Positions 21,282-29,844 of a stretch of 64,000 bases of DNA are shown in pieces. Origin of the DNA: JANXSS01 sp025356535. Lineage in GTDB: Bacteria > Pseudomonadota > Gammaproteobacteria > Burkholderiales > Burkholderiaceae_D. Under the pieces are notes generated by a model, which was not told where the DNA came from, searched no databases, and saw only the letters and a list, made by a program, of their open reading frames with translations. The DNA lies in NCBI GenBank assembly GCA_043762325.1, contig JAYUMU010000134.1:1-64000 (forward strand), written 5' to 3'. Position numbers and translations under genes: made by a program. Position 1 is the stretch's first letter, and every line of letters begins with the position of its first letter.

Positions 21282-21406
21282 CGCACCAGTCGTGGCTTCC
21301 GGGCTGTCAAGGGGGTAGTTATCCACAAAGTTATCCACAGGTTTTGTGGATAGCTTAAAAACCTCATATGAAACGAGGGCTTAGCGACGATGCTGAGGTT
21401 TTACAT
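21282..21406. repeat. oriC module, copy 1 (three DnaA boxes)
   Basis: An imperfect direct repeat of 21675-21795. Shared order: a GC-rich lead with TGTCAAG, two head-to-tail TTATCCACA boxes with centres 12 bp apart, one inverted box immediately after, AAAACC, CATATGAAAC, and a TGAGGTT tail. The 35-bp box core is identical to copy 2 apart from the base just past its end. Confidence 0.85.
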
Positions 21407-21499
21407 GAGGTTGTGTCTTAAAAAACCGGTCGCTGGCCAAAAAATCCCGGGTTGACTTTGCAGTTTTTACACGTGTCGAAAGTATCGCCGGGACGTGAA

Positions 21500-21660
21500 A
21501 TGCGGCGCCGGCAAAAATATCTCAAAAAACTTATGCACAAAATTAGCATTGTGCAAAGCAACAACAAAATTCATGAAATAAATTTTCCTGTTGGGCTTTT
21601 GACTTTGGTAAGTAATTGAATTTAATAGATTTTTATTTTGCCTTCCTTTTGGTCAATCTG
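21500..21660. other. AT-rich tract, candidate DNA-unwinding element
   Basis: Lies between the two DnaA-box modules and is much richer in A and T than surrounding DNA, with runs such as GAATTTAATAGATTTTTATT at about 21617-21636. A second AT-rich stretch lies at 21180-21260. Either could be the melting site of the origin. Confidence 0.5.
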
Positions 21661-21674
21661 TAAAAATCCGCGTC

Positions 21675-21795
21675 GGCACTGGCTCCGCGGGTTGTCAAGA
21701 GGGGGTTATCCACAAAGTTATCCACAGGTTTTGTGGATAAATTGAAAACCGCATATGAAACCGCGTGTTACGCGCATTATTGAGGTTCGACATTA
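21675..21795. repeat. oriC module, copy 2 (three DnaA boxes), abutting priA
   Basis: Second copy of the module at 21282-21406, box-to-box offset 387 bp. All three boxes are exact. Its right end runs to within 6 bp of the GTG start chosen for priA, so the origin and the priA 5' region overlap. Confidence 0.85.
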
Positions 21796-21800
21796 ACTCC

Positions 21801-23840
21801 GTGAAACAATGCATCCTGCGCGTCGCACTCGACACGCCGCTGGATTTCTGCTTCGACTACCTGTGGCAGATGGATGCAGTGCATCCGCTGCCGCTGGCCG
21901 GACAACTGGTGGTCGTGCCGTTCGGGCGCCGCGAAGTCGTGGGTGTCGTGACCGCCATCGCTGCGACGACCGAAGTGGCCGCCGACAAGCTCAAGCTTGC
22001 GCTGGCAGTGCGCAGGGAGCTGCCACCACTGGGTGCGGCATGGCAGGCCCTGTGCGGTTTTGCCGCAGATTACTACCAGCGCCCCCTGGGCGAAGTGATG
22101 TTGCCGGGTCTGCCGAAAAACCTGCGCGCCATCAAGACCACCGCCCTCGACAAGGCGCTGGTGCGGGCGGCCCGGCCGCGACCGGCGCATGATGCGACAC
22201 CGGCGACCGTGCAGGCATTGAACCCGTCCCAGCGCCATGCCGCCACGACGATTGCCGCCGCCCGGGGCTTCGTGCCCACGCTGCTCTATGGCGTGACCGG
22301 CAGCGGCAAGACCGAGGTCTACCTGCAGGCCGCTGCCGCCATCCTGAACGCGTCCGAAGACGGTGATGCAACGCCCGCGCAGGTGCTGATCATGGTGCCG
22401 GAAATTAACCTCACGCCGCAGCTTGAAGCAAGCGTGCGATCGCGCTTTCCGGGCGTGGCCGTTGCCACGCTGCACAGCAGCCTGGCCGAGGGCGAACGGC
22501 TGGCGCACTGGCTTGCAGGGCATCTCGGGCAGGCGCGCATCATCCTTGGCACCCGCCTGGCGATTCTTGCCTCGCTGCCGAATCTGAAGCTGATCATCGT
22601 CGACGAGGAGCACGACCCCTCCTACAAGCAGCAGGAAGGCCTGCGCTATTCGGCGCGCGACCTGGCCGTCTGGCGTGCGCACCAGCTGGCCATTCCGATC
22701 GTGCTGGGGTCCGCCACGCCATCGCTCGAGACCTGGCATCACGCGCAGTCCGGCCGCTATCGCAGGCTGGAGCTGCGCGAGCGCGCGGTCAAGGATGCGG
22801 TGCTGCCCAAGGTGCTGCTGATCGACACGGCGCGCGACAAGCCGGTCGAAGGACTGACGGCGATGCTGATTGCCGCCATACGGCAGCGCCTGGCGCGGGG
22901 CGAGCAGTCGCTGCTGTTTCTGAACCGGCGCGGCTATGCGCCGGTGGTGGCCTGCGATGCCTGCGGCTGGATCAGCAATTGCCCGCGCTGCACCGCCTTC
23001 ATGGTGCTGCACAAGCTCGACCGCCAGCTGCGCTGCCATCACTGCGGCCTGGAGCAGCGCACCCCCCGAAATTGCCCGACCTGCGGCAACGTCGACATTC
23101 AGCCGCTGGGCCGCGGTACCCAGCGCGTCGAAGAGGGCTTGCAGGCGCTTTTTCCGCAAGCCCGCATCCTGCGCATCGACGCCGATTCCACCCGCCGCAA
23201 GGGCAGCGCCCAGGCGGCTTTCGAACAGGTCCACAGCGGCGCCGTCGATATCCTGGTGGGCACCCAGATGGTGGCAAAAGGACATGATTTTCGCAACCTC
23301 ACCCTGGTCGGCGTGCTCAATCCCGACACCGCATTGTTTTCGCACGATTACCGCGCCAGCGAGCGCCTGTTCGCGCAACTGATGCAGGTTGCCGGCCGGG
23401 CCGGACGCCAGGCCCGCAGCGCCGAAGGCAGCGCCAGCGAGGTGCTGATCCAGACGCAGTATCCGCAGCATCCGCTGTTTGCCGCCGTCATGGCGCACGA
23501 CTACGATGCCTTTGCCGGCAGCCTGCTGGAAGAGCGACGTCAGGCGGGGCTGCCGCCGTTCATCTTCCAGGCGCTGCTACGCGCCGAAGCGCGGGAGCTG
23601 TCGGTCGCGCTGGCGTTCTTGCAGCAGGCCGCCACCTGCGTCGTCCAGGACGGCATCATCATCAACGATCCGATCCCGATGAGCATGACCCGCGTTGCCA
23701 ACGTCGACCGCGCCCAACTGCTGGTGGAATCGGTTTCGCGCCCCGGCCTGCAGCAGTTCCTCAAGACCTGGCTGGCAGCCTTGCGGGCCATGAACAGCCG
23801 CGTGCGCTGGTCACTCGAAGTCGATCCGGTCGACATCTGA
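21801..23840 (+). CDS. priA: Primosomal protein N' (replication restart helicase PriA)
   Basis: A 679-residue superfamily 2 helicase that reloads the replisome at stalled forks. Seen: the N-terminal DNA-binding domain (ILRVALDTPLDFCFDYLW), Walker A GVTGSGKTEVYLQA about residues 165-178, the DEEH box IIVDEEHDPSYKQQEGLRYSARDLA, and the zinc-binding cysteines in CDACGWISNCPRC and CHHC/CPTCG about residues 385-430. GTG 21801 places the family N-terminus correctly but has no clear ribosome site; GTG 21765, also in frame, would begin inside the origin repeat. Confidence 0.95.
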   Translation: MKQCILRVALDTPLDFCFDYLWQMDAVHPLPLAGQLVVVPFGRREVVGVVTAIAATTEVAADKLKLALAVRRELPPLGAAWQALCGFAADYYQRPLGEVMLPGLPKNLRAIKTTALDKALVRAARPRPAHDATPATVQALNPSQRHAATTIAAARGFVPTLLYGVTGSGKTEVYLQAAAAILNASEDGDATPAQVLIMVPEINLTPQLEASVRSRFPGVAVATLHSSLAEGERLAHWLAGHLGQARIILGTRLAILASLPNLKLIIVDEEHDPSYKQQEGLRYSARDLAVWRAHQLAIPIVLGSATPSLETWHHAQSGRYRRLELRERAVKDAVLPKVLLIDTARDKPVEGLTAMLIAAIRQRLARGEQSLLFLNRRGYAPVVACDACGWISNCPRCTAFMVLHKLDRQLRCHHCGLEQRTPRNCPTCGNVDIQPLGRGTQRVEEGLQALFPQARILRIDADSTRRKGSAQAAFEQVHSGAVDILVGTQMVAKGHDFRNLTLVGVLNPDTALFSHDYRASERLFAQLMQVAGRAGRQARSAEGSASEVLIQTQYPQHPLFAAVMAHDYDAFAGSLLEERRQAGLPPFIFQALLRAEARELSVALAFLQQAATCVVQDGIIINDPIPMSMTRVANVDRAQLLVESVSRPGLQQFLKTWLAALRAMNSRVRWSLEVDPVDI

Positions 23841-24192
23841 CGGCGGTACCGTACGCATGTGCTGCTCGTGTTTGCATGATTGATGCTCCTCAATCATTGA
23901 CATGAAAGCCATGTGCGTACTCACTCCCAAGTGCCAAGATAAGAATTGAAAATCACACCAGTCTTCGGCTGACGGCTCGGGCATGCATGCCGTGCATCCA
24001 TTGCGCAGCCGGCAGGTGCGAACGGCATGCCCATGACAGATGACGAGCGTGCCGCATGCTTCTGTTGGCCGGGCAGACCGGCAGATGGCGGCGACCGCTT
24101 GAAAAACAGGACAAACCGGAAAGGCATCGCATGCACCAGAAACCCCGCCCGATCGATCAACCCGCGTCACGCCTGTCACGCACCGCGACACC
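23841..24192. other. Intergenic region, 352 bp
   Basis: No gene recognised. It contains one perfect 8-bp hairpin (listed separately) and a TTGACA hexamer at 23897-23902 without a matching -10. Confidence 0.4.
23876..23897. repeat. Hairpin downstream of priA
   Basis: ATGATTGA (23876-23883) and TCAATCAT (23890-23897) form an 8-bp perfect stem with a 6-base loop. No T-run follows, so it is either a weak terminator or an operator-like palindrome. Confidence 0.5.
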
Positions 24193-24948
24193 ATGAGTCT
24201 GTTTTCCCAGAATTCACAGGATCCGGAAAGCGACGTCGGCCTGCATCGGGACGCGCCGCCGTTGCGTACCGTACAGGACGGCAGCGGTCTCGACATGCCG
24301 GCCGTCGGCGCCGACGTGATCGACAGCCAGGGCGTTTATGCCAGCGTGGTGGCCGTACATTCGCCGGTTACCGCCGGCGCCGCGACGGGGCGCGGTCTGC
24401 CTTCCGACCTGCTGGTGCTGATGGCGGCAGGCCAGGAGGTGCGCCTGCCGCGCAGCCTGCTGCAACGCGAAAGCGACCAGGTCTACCGGGTGCCGTTTGC
24501 ATTCGCGACACTGGCAGACTTGCCGGCAAATGGCGCCGCGGTCCATACCGCGCCGGCGGACACGCTCGTGGTGCCGGTGCTCGAGGAATCGCTGCAGGTG
24601 ACGACACGCCTTGCCGATACCGGGCGTGGCATGCGCCTGCACAAGACCGTTCTGGAAACGCCGCATACGGTAGAGCATTCGCTGCTGCGCGAAGAATTCA
24701 CGGTCGAGCATGTCCGCTACGACCGGGCGGTCGAGGAAGGCAGCCTGCCGCAGACACGTTATGAAGGCGACACGCTGGTCATACCGGTACTCGAAGAAGT
24801 GCTGGTGGTGCAAAAGCAGATGCGCATGAAGGAAGAGATCCGGGTCACGCGCGTGCAGCGCGCCGTGCCAAGCACCCAGACCGTGATCCTGCGTTCGGAA
24901 CAGGTCCGGATAGAACGTTTTGACGAAAACAAAGCCGGCAAATCCTAG
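24193..24948 (+). CDS. YsnF/AvaK (DUF2382) domain protein, first of two
   Basis: A 251-residue soluble protein. The N-terminal half (about residues 40-110) looks like a small beta-rich module; the C-terminal half carries two copies of the DUF2382-type pattern (LVVPVLEESLQV...TVLETPHTVEHSLLREEFTVEHV and LVIPVLEEVLVVQ...RAVPSTQTVILRSEQVRIER). Such proteins are linked to general or desiccation stress in other bacteria, with no known activity. It sits 87 bp before a second DUF2382 gene on the same strand, so the two probably form an operon. Confidence 0.75.
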   Translation: MSLFSQNSQDPESDVGLHRDAPPLRTVQDGSGLDMPAVGADVIDSQGVYASVVAVHSPVTAGAATGRGLPSDLLVLMAAGQEVRLPRSLLQRESDQVYRVPFAFATLADLPANGAAVHTAPADTLVVPVLEESLQVTTRLADTGRGMRLHKTVLETPHTVEHSLLREEFTVEHVRYDRAVEEGSLPQTRYEGDTLVIPVLEEVLVVQKQMRMKEEIRVTRVQRAVPSTQTVILRSEQVRIERFDENKAGKS

Positions 24949-25035
24949 TGGCCCGGCGCAGACAGGCTGCCGTTGCAGGGCAGATCCGGCGCCAGCCACC
25001 AGCAATGCCTTTCAATTCCAAAAAGGAGCTTCATC

Positions 25036-26232
25036 ATGGCAAATACAGTGATCGGTGTGTACGACAGTTACGCGCATGCGCAGTCGGCAATGCGGCAGTT
25101 GCTTGCTTCCGGCTTCAGCACGTCGGAGGTGCACCTGCGCCCGGACGAAGATACCCAGCAGGCGCGTTCGGCAGCGCTGCGCGCCGCCGGTGCCTCCGGC
25201 ATGCAGACCGGCGGTACGCAAGGCAGCACGGCGCCGGAAAGCGGCACGCTGCGCGGTTTTTTCCACAAACTCTTCAGCGACGACACCACGCAGAGCGCAC
25301 CGCAGGCGCATGCCGACCGCTATGCGGAAGCGGTGCGGCGCGGCAGCTTCGTGCTGACCGTCGATGCCGCGACCGAGCCGCAGCGTGATGTTGCCACCAG
25401 CATCATGGAGCAGTTCGATGCGATCGACGTCGACGAACGTGCGACGCAATGGCAGGCAGCCGGCTGGAGCGCCCATGACGAGACCGCCGCGCCGCTGACG
25501 GACGACGAGATGACACGCGAACGCAGCACCTACGCCACCGGCAACCGGGGCACGCAGGCCAGCGATCAACAGACAGCCATTCCGATCATCGAGGAGGAAC
25601 TCCAGGTCGGCAAGCGTCAGGTGCAGCGCGGCGGCGTGCGGGTGCTGCAGCGCGTCATCGAAACCCCGGTGCAGGAAACCGTCAATCTGCGCCAGGAACA
25701 TGTCACCGTCGAGCGCCACGCCGTGGATCAGCCGGCCATGGCTGCCGACATCAACGCAATGAAGGAAGGCACCATCGAATTGCGCGAGATGGCGGAAGAA
25801 GCCGTGGTTGCCAAGACCGCGCGCATCGTCGAGGAAGTCGTCATCGGCAAGGATGTCTCGGAAAAGGAAGCCACGATCAGCGACACGGTGCGCCGTACCG
25901 ACGTCGAGGTCGAGCAGCTCGGCACGAGCACCGCAGCGTCTGCAGCAACAAGTGGCACGAGCGGGCTGAGCGGCACCGCATCGGTGACCGGCGACGAGGA
26001 CTTCCGCAGCCACTGGCACAGTGCCTACGGACAGACGGGCGAACAGTACGAAGCCTATGCACCGGCTTACCAGTACGGCTCGACCCTTGCCAACGATCCG
26101 CGCTACCAGGGCCAGAGCTGGTCGAACAGCGAAAGCACGGTGCGGCAACAGTGGGAAACGGCAAACCCGCACGGTACCTGGGACAAGGTCAAGGATGCCG
26201 TGAAATACGGCTGGAACAAGGTCGCGCACTGA
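25036..26232 (+). CDS. YsnF/AvaK (DUF2382) domain protein with 17M-like N-terminus
   Basis: A 398-residue protein. The first 100 residues (VIGVYDSYAHAQSAMRQLLASGF...) resemble the general-stress-protein 17M domain found in front of DUF2382. The DUF2382 domain covers about residues 180-300, with IPIIEEELQVGKRQVQRGGVRVLQRVIETPVQETVNLRQEHVTVER and EVVIGKDVSEKEATISDTVRRTDVEVE. The C-terminal 90 residues are Ser/Thr/Gly/Tyr-rich (HWHSAYG, YEAYAPAYQYG) and end with WDKVKDAVKYGWNKV, resembling tails of other stress proteins. AAAAGGAG lies 8 bp before ATG. Confidence 0.8.
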   Translation: MANTVIGVYDSYAHAQSAMRQLLASGFSTSEVHLRPDEDTQQARSAALRAAGASGMQTGGTQGSTAPESGTLRGFFHKLFSDDTTQSAPQAHADRYAEAVRRGSFVLTVDAATEPQRDVATSIMEQFDAIDVDERATQWQAAGWSAHDETAAPLTDDEMTRERSTYATGNRGTQASDQQTAIPIIEEELQVGKRQVQRGGVRVLQRVIETPVQETVNLRQEHVTVERHAVDQPAMAADINAMKEGTIELREMAEEAVVAKTARIVEEVVIGKDVSEKEATISDTVRRTDVEVEQLGTSTAASAATSGTSGLSGTASVTGDEDFRSHWHSAYGQTGEQYEAYAPAYQYGSTLANDPRYQGQSWSNSESTVRQQWETANPHGTWDKVKDAVKYGWNKVAH

Positions 26233-26306
26233 CCCCGCTCCATTCGACATGACCATGCTGCCGCCGGGCTCGCGCCTGCGGCAGCGCTTGCGGCAGCGTC
26301 TGTTCG

Positions 26307-26789
26307 TCAGGCTTGCGCCGGACCGAGCAGGCCTTCACCGGCCAGTTCACGGATGACCCGTATCGTATCGATGTCCGCTTCCTGGTACGCAGAACGCCGG
26401 AACTCGTTATAGAACGCTTCCATGCTGCCGGGCGTTTCTTCCATGAAGTCGTCGTAGCTGAAGCGCACGTGCAGCATGCCTGCGCCCGGTTCCTCGATCG
26501 TAACCAGCAGGCGCGATGCCGGTATGTCCCCTTGCGCCGGCACGTCGTACTGCACCTGCTGCTGCGCCGTGAAGACGACGGTATCGCAGATTGCGACCTC
26601 GCCGTAATGCAGCGTTCGGGCAATCAGGTCGACGCCTTCGCTGCGGATCTCGCTGCCGTCGAGCCAGGCGATGAACCGTTTCGGCGCTTCGGCGCGCAGC
26701 ACCAGGCCGCGCCAGAGTTGATCCCGCGTCAGCGGTTCGATGAGCGGATTCAACGGATCGTTGATGACTACCAGGTGAACGAATTTCAT
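26307..26789 (-). CDS. SRPBCC-fold protein (AtaL/DUF1857-like)
   Basis: A 160-residue small soluble protein with the alternating pattern of a START/Bet v1-like fold, related to the DUF1857/AtaL group: LTRDQLWRGLVLRAEAPKRFIAWLDGSEI at about residues 20-48, then VTIEEPGAGMLHVRFSYDD and YNEFRRSAYQEADIDTIRVIREL at the C-terminus. The fold binds hydrophobic small molecules; no substrate is known. It is convergent with the DUF2382 pair and divergent from rep. Confidence 0.75.
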   Translation of the reverse strand: MKFVHLVVINDPLNPLIEPLTRDQLWRGLVLRAEAPKRFIAWLDGSEIRSEGVDLIARTLHYGEVAICDTVVFTAQQQVQYDVPAQGDIPASRLLVTIEEPGAGMLHVRFSYDDFMEETPGSMEAFYNEFRRSAYQEADIDTIRVIRELAGEGLLGPAQA

Positions 26790-26956
26790 TGCGCTGAATG
26801 CTGATGCGAAAAGCCGCAGTGTAAGTCCATTTGCAGCCCAGGGCCATTGTCATGAACCTGCCGGCCGGCATGACGCCGTCCGGCACTGCTACAATGGCGC
26901 GCTTTCTCCCCGCCTGCCTGCAAGCGCCTCGCAAGAGCGCGACCGTACACTCTCGA

Positions 26957-29020
26957 ATGTCGACTTCCCCGCAATCCGGTCTGAATGCACCCCAGCGTGA
27001 AGCGGTGCGCTACCTCGACGGCCCCTGCCTGGTGCTGGCCGGCGCCGGCTCGGGCAAGACGCGCGTGATCACGCAAAAGATCGCCCACCTGATCGAACAG
27101 TGCGGCTATGAGCCCAAACATATTGCGGCACTGACCTTCACCAACAAGGCGGCGGCCGAGATGCGCGACCGCATCGCCAGCCTGCTGCAACAGCCCAAGC
27201 AGGCAAAGCAGCTCACCGTCAGCACCTTCCATTCGCTTGGTGTGACGATTTTGCGGCAGGAAGCGCGTGGCGTGGGCCTCAAGGACCGGTTTTCGATCAT
27301 GGACAGCGACGACTGCTTTTCGCTGGTCCAGGACCTGGCGGTGACGACTGACAAGCAGCTGATCCGGCGTATCCAGAACACCATGTCGCTCTGGAAAAAC
27401 AGCCTCATCGATCCGGATGCTGCGCTCAACGCCGCGACAACCGAAGACGAGGCACAGAGCGCGCGCATCTACCGCAGCTACGTTGCCACCCTGTCGGCCT
27501 ACCAGGCGGTCGACTTCGACGACCTGATCCGTCTGCCGGTGGAGCTGTTTCGCAGCAATGAAGCCGTGCGCGACAAATGGCAGCGGCGCCTGCGTTACTT
27601 GCTGGTCGACGAATACCAGGACACCAATACCTGTCAGTACGAACTGGTCAAGCTGCTGGTCACCGGCCCGGGCAAGAAACCGATGTTTACCGCAGTCGGC
27701 GACGACGACCAGGCGATCTACGCGTGGCGCGGCGCAACGGTGGAAAACCTCAAGACCTTGCAGACCGATTTTCCGGATCTCAAGGTCATCAAGCTGGAAC
27801 AGAACTATCGCTCCACCACCCGCATCCTGCAGGCGGCCAATGCCGTCATCGGCAACAATCCGAAGCTCTTCGACAAGGCGCTGTGGTCCGAGCATGGCCT
27901 GGGCGACCCGGTCAAGGTGCTGGGCATGCAGGATGACGAACAGGAAGCCGACCAGGTGGCGATCATGCTGTCGGCGCATCGTTTCGAGCGGCGGGCGAAG
28001 TTCTCCGACTATGCGATCCTGTATCGCGGCAATCACCAGGCACGCATCTTCGAGAAAGCCCTGCGCCGCGAACGCATTCCCTATGTGATGTCGGGTGGCC
28101 AGAGCTTTTTCGACCGGGCCGAAATCAAGGACATCGTCAGTTACCTGCGCCTGGTGGCCAACGGCGACGACGATCCGGCCTTCATCCGCGCCGTCACCAC
28201 GCCCAAGCGCGGTGTGGGCCAGAGCACGCTGGAGGCGCTCGGCGCCTATGCCGGCAAGTGGCAGTGTTCCCTTTTCGAAGCCGTCTTCAAGGGCGGCATC
28301 GAATCGATCCTGGCAGACCGGCAACTGACGCCGCTGCGTCATTTCTGCGACTTCATCAACCAGCTCGAAGCGCGCGCCAGCCGGGTCGGCCGCGCCGGCA
28401 GCGGCGACAATGCCGCGCAGGTGCTGGACGACATGATGAAGGAGATTGATTACGAAGCCTACCTGTACGACAGCTTCGACGACCGCCAGGCGCAGGGCAA
28501 GTGGCAGAACGTGCTGGATTTTACGACCTGGCTGAAAGAGAAGGGCAGCGGCGGCAAGGACGGCACCGATCCCGAGAAAAGCCTGCTCGAACTGACCCAG
28601 ATGGTGGCGCTGATGACGATGCTAGAAGGCCGCGATGAGGAACCCGACGCGGTGCGCATGTCGACCCTGCATGCATCGAAGGGGCTGGAGTTTCCGCACG
28701 TGTTCCTGATCGGCGTCGAAGAAGGCATCCTGCCGCATCGCGGCGACCCGGATGCGCCCGCCGACGTGATTGCCGCGCGCATCCAGGAAGAGCGCCGCCT
28801 GATGTATGTCGGCATCACCCGCGCGCAGCGCAGCCTGCACATCACCTGGTGCAAGAAGCGCCAGCGGGCGCGCGAGAGCGTGAGCTGCGATGTCTCGCGC
28901 TTCGTCAAGGAAATGCAGCTCGATGTCGGCGATGCGGTGCCGACCGAGGCGGACATGATCTCGCCGCAAAGCCGCCTGGCAAATCTGAAGGCGCTGTTGC
29001 AGAAACCCCGGCCGGGCTGA
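26957..29020 (+). CDS. rep: ATP-dependent DNA helicase Rep
   Basis: A 687-residue superfamily 1A helicase that removes proteins ahead of the fork. The start LNAPQREAV...GPCLVLAGAGSGKTRVITQKIAHLI closely matches Rep rather than UvrD. Walker A is AGAGSGKT at residues 28-35, Walker B LLVDEYQDTN near residue 218, motif III GDDDQAIYAWRGA, motif V STLHASKGLEF, and motif VI EERRLMYVGITRAQ. ATG 26957 was chosen; an upstream extension to 26831 is in frame but not family-like. Length fits Rep. Confidence 0.92.
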   Translation: MSTSPQSGLNAPQREAVRYLDGPCLVLAGAGSGKTRVITQKIAHLIEQCGYEPKHIAALTFTNKAAAEMRDRIASLLQQPKQAKQLTVSTFHSLGVTILRQEARGVGLKDRFSIMDSDDCFSLVQDLAVTTDKQLIRRIQNTMSLWKNSLIDPDAALNAATTEDEAQSARIYRSYVATLSAYQAVDFDDLIRLPVELFRSNEAVRDKWQRRLRYLLVDEYQDTNTCQYELVKLLVTGPGKKPMFTAVGDDDQAIYAWRGATVENLKTLQTDFPDLKVIKLEQNYRSTTRILQAANAVIGNNPKLFDKALWSEHGLGDPVKVLGMQDDEQEADQVAIMLSAHRFERRAKFSDYAILYRGNHQARIFEKALRRERIPYVMSGGQSFFDRAEIKDIVSYLRLVANGDDDPAFIRAVTTPKRGVGQSTLEALGAYAGKWQCSLFEAVFKGGIESILADRQLTPLRHFCDFINQLEARASRVGRAGSGDNAAQVLDDMMKEIDYEAYLYDSFDDRQAQGKWQNVLDFTTWLKEKGSGGKDGTDPEKSLLELTQMVALMTMLEGRDEEPDAVRMSTLHASKGLEFPHVFLIGVEEGILPHRGDPDAPADVIAARIQEERRLMYVGITRAQRSLHITWCKKRQRARESVSCDVSRFVKEMQLDVGDAVPTEADMISPQSRLANLKALLQKPRPG

Positions 29021-29074
29021 CCGGGCGCCGCGCCTTTCATCACCTGCATGCATTTCATTTCGCAAGGACCAAGC

Positions 29075-29284
29075 ATGTCGACCGACGAACGCATGACAAA
29101 TATCGAGATCAAGCTGGCGCGCCAGGAAGACCTGGTCGATACGCTGAACCAGCTGGTCTATCAGCAGCAAAAGAAGATCGGCGAACTGGAGGGCCTCTGT
29201 GCGGCGCTGGCGCGACACGTCAAGGCGGCTTCGTCGGCGGCAGACGACACGGGCGTCGGCAACGATCGCCCGCCCCATTACTGA
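29075..29284 (+). CDS. slyX: SlyX family protein
   Basis: A 69-residue acidic coiled-coil protein. NIEIKLARQEDLVDTLNQLVYQQQKKIGELE is the SlyX heptad region. Function unknown. It begins 54 bp after rep on the same strand; ATG 29075 follows GCAAGGACC. Confidence 0.85.
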   Translation: MSTDERMTNIEIKLARQEDLVDTLNQLVYQQQKKIGELEGLCAALARHVKAASSAADDTGVGNDRPPHY

Positions 29285-29290
29285 CAAGGA

Positions 29291-29635
29291 ATGATGCAAA
29301 TGCCAATGCCATCGACTTTCGACCCGACCGATCCGCTGCGTGTGAAGCTCAACACCGAAACCGCGCGCCTGCACTGGCATGAACTGCTGCGTCACTTTGC
29401 GGCAGGGATAGTGGTGCGTGTCGATGACGGCCTCGACCTGATCGAGGTTGCCGTGGCCTTCACGAACGACGACAAGCCTTCTGTCGAACAATGGATGCTG
29501 GCAGGGCAGGTGGCAAAGGCCAGCGACGCACAGGCTGCAGCATGGCTCGAGGGCGATGCCCGGATGTGGACGGTGGTCGTGCGTCCCTGGATTCTGGTGC
29601 AGGCGCAAAAGCCTGGCAGCAGTGCGACCGACTGA
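29291..29635 (+). CDS. DUF2288 family protein
   Basis: A 114-residue protein. LRVKLNTETARLHWHELLRHFAAGIVVRVDDGLDLIEVAVAFTNDD followed by VEQWMLAGQVAKASDAQAAAWL and MWTVVVRPWILVQ fits the DUF2288 pattern. No known function. It lies 6 bp after slyX, so co-translated with it. MMQMPMP gives several possible starts. Confidence 0.75.
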   Translation: MMQMPMPSTFDPTDPLRVKLNTETARLHWHELLRHFAAGIVVRVDDGLDLIEVAVAFTNDDKPSVEQWMLAGQVAKASDAQAAAWLEGDARMWTVVVRPWILVQAQKPGSSATD

Positions 29636-29844
29636 GCGGCGCGGCACGAAAGCCTCCCAGGTATTGCCTCGGCTCAGGTAATGCACGACCGTCTCAGCTG
29701 TAAGCAATTGTGTGAACGGTGGTACAAGTCGCCTCGCCATTGAACTTACCCGACAGCCAGCATGTCAGAAAGTAATGAACGCTACAAACGCGTGATTTTG
29801 CCGTGTTCCAGCGGTAATCATTTACTTTTCAAAGGACACTACAG

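Larger units (their letters stand above)
20960..21800. other. Putative chromosomal replication origin (oriC)
   Basis: The hemE-priA gap (20771-21800, 1,030 bp) has no credible gene. Nine 9-mers match the DnaA-box pattern TTATNCACA or its complement. Five are exact TTATCCACA on the plus strand: 20970-20978, 21319-21327, 21331-21339, 21706-21714, 21718-21726. One is exact on the minus strand: 21732-21740. A minus-strand box at 21345-21353 has one mismatch. TTATTCACA is at 21146-21154 and TTATGCACA at 21531-21539. AT-rich tracts lie at about 21180-21260 and 21500-21660. The parAB-parS and atp loci nearby fit an origin-proximal location. Activity is not shown; many betaproteobacteria have their annotated origin beside dnaA, which is absent here. 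Confidence 0.75.

Noticed and set aside
24027..24764. 245-codon frame overlapping the first DUF2382 gene
   Set aside because: Arg/Ala/Gly-rich shadow in another frame of a recognised gene.
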